Assembly (NCBI RefSeq): GCF_000717185.1
Contig: NZ_JNYE01000093.1
Location: forward strand, 6,844-70,843
Direction: 5' to 3'
DNA from: Kitasatospora phosalacinea
GTDB lineage: Bacteria; Actinomycetota; Actinomycetes; Streptomycetales; Streptomycetaceae
Length of the DNA: 64,000 nucleotides
Positions 63,905 through 64,000 of the stretch are shown here, one piece after another (position 1 is the first letter of the stretch; each line of letters opens with the position of its first letter). A program made the translations under genes and the position numbers. The notes beneath the pieces are model-generated. The model was given only the letters and a program-made list of their open reading frames with translations. It was not told the origin of the DNA and did not search any database.

Positions 63905-64000
63905 CGGCGGCCATGACATCCTCCCCGTGGGCGGCCATATAGCGCCCCACTGATGGCCACGGGTTTCCCCGCGTATGGCCAGATATCTCCCCGCTCGCCC
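63905..64000. mobile_element. Possible end of an IS21-family element at the window edge
   Basis: Two similar units ATGGCCA-6nt-TCCCCGC (63953-63972 and 63975-63994), preceded by a weaker GGCCATATAGCGCCCC. Multiple short end repeats of TGGCCA/CCCCGC type are usual for streptomycete IS21 elements. No transposase in the window and no IS701 right inverted repeat was found before it, so IS701 may have been interrupted here. Confidence 0.45.

Overview
The window is high-GC actinomycete DNA (GTG/ATG starts, GGAGG-type ribosome binding sites, strong G/C third-position bias) and fits Streptomycetaceae (Streptomyces or Kitasatospora). Gene content supports this: a class IV lanthipeptide cluster, a Sfp-type phosphopantetheinyl transferase, a chitinase with DasR-like operators, an actinobacterial Pmt mannosyltransferase, and an SCO2322-family cobalamin locus. 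I count about 49 chromosomal protein genes, two insertion sequences and a possible third at the right edge.

Layout. 0-1 kb: a NIF3-like protein. 1.4-10.5 kb: a class IV lanthipeptide cluster in ramCSAB-like order: LanL synthetase, S9 peptidase, 47-residue precursor, a UUCG-capped attenuator hairpin and two half ABC exporters. 10.6-17.7 kb: alcohol dehydrogenase, M48 protease with a disturbed N-terminus, O-methyltransferase-like protein, two cell-envelope proteins and an amidase. 17.9-21.2 kb: a leftward group of GT4 glycosyltransferase, methyltransferase and toroid protein. 21.4-28.3 kb: a KstR-like TetR regulator, then a cobalamin riboswitch heading a translationally coupled five-gene operon (transcobalamin-like surface protein, SCO2322-family protein, ECF T, fused A-A, S component).

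28.3-37.8 kb holds single genes and divergent regulator/target pairs, including a MerR regulator fused to a DNA-polymerase beta-clamp-like domain and a Pmt gene that has lost its 3' end. 37.9-50.3 kb: GH18 chitinase with two dre-like operators, lipoprotein, DoxX, barstar, MarC, an Lrp-controlled kynurenine pair (TDO, kynureninase), an LPDTG surface protein, a phosphopantetheinyl transferase, an internally deleted SDR gene, and an IMPase-like gene beside a double-HTH Lrp regulator. 50.6-54.6 kb: surface protein, class F sortase, lipoprotein, response regulator and sensor kinase, resembling CseABC without sigE. 54.6-60.8 kb: trypsin-like protease, TetR with a divergent 44-residue membrane peptide, glyoxylate carboligase, NmrA-like protein and a BAHD-like acyltransferase.

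The right end is mobile. At about 61.19 kb lies the 3' half of a tRNA-Val (TAC) gene without its 5' half, with two terminator-like hairpins on its chromosomal side. I read it as the distal attachment site of an integrative element extending rightward. That element carries an IS5-family copy with CTAG target duplication and a -1 frameshift, an IS701-family transposase split by a frame change, and at the edge repeats that look like an IS21-type end. A MITE-like intergenic repeat occurs three times in the window (8.5, 10.5 and 35.7 kb).
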